Assembly (NCBI GenBank): GCA_030151985.1 | Contig: JASLDZ010000166.1 | Coordinates: 1-5,509, forward strand | Direction: 5' to 3' | DNA length: 5,509 nt | From: Caulobacteraceae bacterium | GTDB lineage: Bacteria; Pseudomonadota; Alphaproteobacteria; Caulobacterales; Caulobacteraceae | Part shown: positions 3,472-5,509 of the stretch, piece by piece | Position numbering within the stretch: the stretch's first letter is position 1 | How the letters are laid out: every line of letters begins with the position of its first letter | Translations under genes and position numbers: made by a program | Notes under the pieces: model-generated | The model's input: the letters and a program-made list of their open reading frames with translations, nothing else | What the model was told of the DNA's origin: nothing | The model's database searches: none

Positions 3472-5509
3472 TCAGGTCCGGAGCGTCGCGCCGGCCTTGG
3501 CGGCGGCGGCGACGACCTTGGCGGACAGAGCCTCGATCTCCGCCTCGCTGAGCGTGCGCTCACGAGGCTGCACCCGCACCTCCACCGCCACCGACTTGGA
3601 GCCCGCGGGCACGCCCGCGCCGCGGTAGACGTCGAACACCCGCGCCTCCTCGATAAGCGCCTTGTCGGCGCCCGCGACCGCTCGGACGAGGTCGCCCGCG
3701 GGCCGATCCTCCGGCAGCAGGAAGGCGAAGTCGCGGCTCAGCGGCATGAGCGGCGAGAGCTGAAGCGCCGGACGCGTCTTGGTCGCCTTGCGCTTGGGCT
3801 CGGGGATCGCCTCCAGCGTCAGCTCGAAGGCGTAGAGGGGGCCGGACGCGTCCAGCGCCTTGAGCACGCGCGGGTGCAGCGCGCCGAACTCCGCCAACAC
3901 CGCCTTGCCGAGCTGCAGCCGCGCCGACTGCGCCGGGTGCCACCACGGGCTCGCGCTCCCCTGCACCAGCTGCAGCGAGCCGGTCGGCGCGCCCAGTTCG
4001 TCGAGCAGGGCCAGAAGGTCGGACTTCAGCGTGAGCAGGGGCGAACCGTCCCCGCCCTGCCAATCGCGCGGAGGACGCGGGGCGAGCAGGGCCGCGACGG
4101 TGGTGGACTGGTCCTGCGGGCGGTCGCCCTTGAACACCGGGCCGATCTCGAACAGCGCCACGTCGGGGAAGCCGCGGTCGGCGTTGCGCCGCGCCGCCTC
4201 GATCAGGCCGGGCAGCGCGCTCGGGCGCATGCAGTCGAGCTCCGACGCGATCGGGTTGGCGAGCACCAGGCTCGCGTCGCCGCCGCCGAACAGCTCGGCC
4301 GCCTTGCGCGAGGTGAAGGACCAGCCGACCGTCTCCGCCCAGCCCATCGCCGCCAGCGCCCGCCGCGCGGTGCGGGCGCGCGACTGGCGGACGTTCAGCA
4401 CCCCCGCGCCGCGCACCCCGGCCTCCGGCAAAGGCGTGGAGGGAAGCGCCGCGTAGCCCTCGATCCGCGCCACCTCCTCCACGAGGTCGGCCGGGCCGTC
4501 GACGTCGCGCCGCCAGGTGGGGGGCGTGACGGTCCAGAAGCCGCCGGAGCGGCCCGCGTCGTCCGCCCCGCCGCCGGCGTCCACTTGGAAGCCAAGCGCC
4601 TGCAAGATCTCTCGCGAGCGGGCGGCCGGGATGGAGAGGCCGGACAGCCGCTTCACGTAGTTTGGGTCGAACGGCATGGGCGGCGGGGGCGGCGGGAGGG
4701 CGCCCGCCTCCACCACGTCGGACGGCTCGCCGCCGCACAGCTCCAGGATCATGGCGGTGGCCAGCTCCAGGCCGGGCCGAACGAAGCCGGTGTCGACGCC
4801 GCGGGCGAAGCGGTACTGCGCGTCGGAGAACAGGCTGATCGCCCTCCCCGTCTCGGCGGTGCGGATCGGGTCGAAGTAGGCGGCTTCGATGAAGACGTCG
4901 GTGGTCTCATTCGAGCAGCCGGTGGACTGGCCGCCCATCACCCCGCCGAGGTCGATGGGCCGTTCGCCGCCCGCGTCGGCGATCACGCACATGGCGGGGG
5001 TGAGGTCGTAGCGCTTGCCGTCGAGCGCGATCAGGTGCTCGTCGCCGGCCTCGCCATGCTGCCCGTGGCGCACCACCAGCGTGTCGCCGACGAGGTGGCC
5101 GGCGTCGTAGACGTGCAGCGGCCGGGCGCGGTCGAGCGTCAGGAAGTTGGTGACGTCCACCAGCGCGTTGATCGGGCGCAGGCCGACCGAGGTCAGCCGC
5201 TCCTGCAGCCACGCCGGAGACGGGCCGTTCCGCACGCCCCGGATCAGCCGGCCGGCGAAGTAGGGGCAGGCGTCCGGCGCCGTGATCTCGATCTTGATGG
5301 GACACGGGAAGGCGCCCACGACCGGCGTCACCGGCTTAGCCTTGAACCGTCCCGCCGCGGCGGCGGCGAGGTCGCGGGCGATGCCCTGCACGCCCAGCCA
5401 GTCCGGCCGGTTGGGCGTCACCTCGAAGTCGATCACCGGCTCCAGGCCGAAGACTGTCGCTGCAGGGGCGCCGACGGCCAGATCGTCGGACAGCTCGAGG
5501 ATGCCCTCC
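3472..5509 (-). CDS. pheT: Phenylalanine--tRNA ligase beta subunit, lacking its N-terminus (beyond window)
   Basis: This is the beta subunit of the (alpha-beta)2 enzyme that charges tRNA-Phe in the cytoplasm. 678 residues are visible; the family is near 800, so roughly 120 N-terminal residues (most of the EMAP-type tRNA-binding domain) lie beyond 5509. Counting from the first visible residue: GILELSDD then VIDFEVTPNRPDWLGVQGIARD at about 2-45; the B3/B4 editing domain at about 80-265, with RPINALVDVTN, RPLHVYDAGHL and GGVMGG; RFARGVD near 234; the B5 domain at about 278-360 with TPPTWRRDVDGPADLVEEVARIEGY in it; the catalytic-like core at about 370-570 with NPIASELDCMRPSALPGL; and a C-terminal FDX-ACB anticodon-binding domain at about 583-677, with PLSRDFAFLLP. 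The frame stays open through the window edge; a GTG at 5436 is an internal Val, not the start. A run of six prolines sits between B3/B4 and B5 (4678-4695). pheS is expected just upstream, outside the window. The gene is followed after 4 nt by the YqhA-like gene. Confidence 0.97.
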   Translation of the reverse strand, partial: EGILELSDDLAVGAPAATVFGLEPVIDFEVTPNRPDWLGVQGIARDLAAAAAGRFKAKPVTPVVGAFPCPIKIEITAPDACPYFAGRLIRGVRNGPSPAWLQERLTSVGLRPINALVDVTNFLTLDRARPLHVYDAGHLVGDTLVVRHGQHGEAGDEHLIALDGKRYDLTPAMCVIADAGGERPIDLGGVMGGQSTGCSNETTDVFIEAAYFDPIRTAETGRAISLFSDAQYRFARGVDTGFVRPGLELATAMILELCGGEPSDVVEAGALPPPPPPMPFDPNYVKRLSGLSIPAARSREILQALGFQVDAGGGADDAGRSGGFWTVTPPTWRRDVDGPADLVEEVARIEGYAALPSTPLPEAGVRGAGVLNVRQSRARTARRALAAMGWAETVGWSFTSRKAAELFGGGDASLVLANPIASELDCMRPSALPGLIEAARRNADRGFPDVALFEIGPVFKGDRPQDQSTTVAALLAPRPPRDWQGGDGSPLLTLKSDLLALLDELGAPTGSLQLVQGSASPWWHPAQSARLQLGKAVLAEFGALHPRVLKALDASGPLYAFELTLEAIPEPKRKATKTRPALQLSPLMPLSRDFAFLLPEDRPAGDLVRAVAGADKALIEEARVFDVYRGAGVPAGSKSVAVEVRVQPRERTLSEAEIEALSAKVVAAAAKAGATLRT

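Noticed and set aside
3468..3563. Upstream extension of the YqhA-like gene by 32 residues to an ATG at 3563
   Set aside because: The added sequence is Arg/Pro/Ser-rich, lies wholly within the pheT 3' coding region in another frame, and bears no resemblance to the family N-terminus. The ATG at 3467 begins the homologous part.
3560..4738. Long Arg/Ala/Gly-rich open frames inside pheT (and similar ones across phhA and the hydrolase)
   Set aside because: They are out-of-frame shadows of real genes in very GC-rich DNA, with low-complexity composition and no recognisable domain.
5434..5436. GTG as a start codon for pheT
   Set aside because: The frame stays open to the window edge, and the upstream residues GILELSDD...VGAPA match the PheT family, so the GTG is an internal valine.
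822..5509. Functional phenylalanine cluster linking phhA and pheT
   Set aside because: They are on opposite strands in separate transcription units with unrelated genes between. Sharing a substrate is not evidence of co-regulation.

Overview
The window is very GC-rich, with nearly every third codon position G or C. Its proteins look alphaproteobacterial, most like Caulobacterales (Caulobacter, Phenylobacterium, Brevundimonas). This rests on remembered family resemblance, notably an HspQ with the core KHRLFPFRGVIFDVDPVFAN and a Ppx/GppA start of the ALDLGTNNCRLLIA type. No database was searched. The density and content are those of ordinary core chromosome. I see no mobile element, CRISPR array, tRNA, rRNA or phage gene.

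Layout from left to right. The 5' end of a Ppx/GppA phosphatase gene runs leftward off the window (1-161, minus). A divergent intergenic region of about 220 bp follows. Two rightward genes come next: hspQ (386-769) and, after 52 bp, phhA for phenylalanine 4-monooxygenase (822-1700). phhA meets a small DUF6572-type gene tail to tail (1714-2046, minus), with 13 bp between the stops. After a 145-bp gap the rest is one leftward block: pheT (from beyond 5509 to 3472), a UPF0114/YqhA-like membrane protein (3467-2916) and an ABHD10-like alpha/beta hydrolase (2929-2192). The last three are tightly packed, with a 4-nt gap and then a 14-nt overlap, so they are probably co-transcribed and translationally coupled.

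How the genes work together. pheT charges tRNA-Phe and phhA converts phenylalanine to tyrosine, but they lie on opposite strands in different transcription units, so a regulatory link is not supported. HspQ belongs to proteostasis. Ppx/GppA belongs to polyphosphate/(p)ppGpp metabolism. The membrane protein and the hydrolase appear to ride on the pheT transcript.

The most interesting signals are modest. The 8-bp palindromic core GTTAGAAC occurs twice, once before hspQ and once at a -10-like position directly before a phhA start that lacks a Shine-Dalgarno sequence, which suggests a leaderless mRNA. PheT carries six consecutive prolines in an interdomain linker. The hydrolase resembles metazoan ABHD10 closely. 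I found no convincing previously undescribed system.
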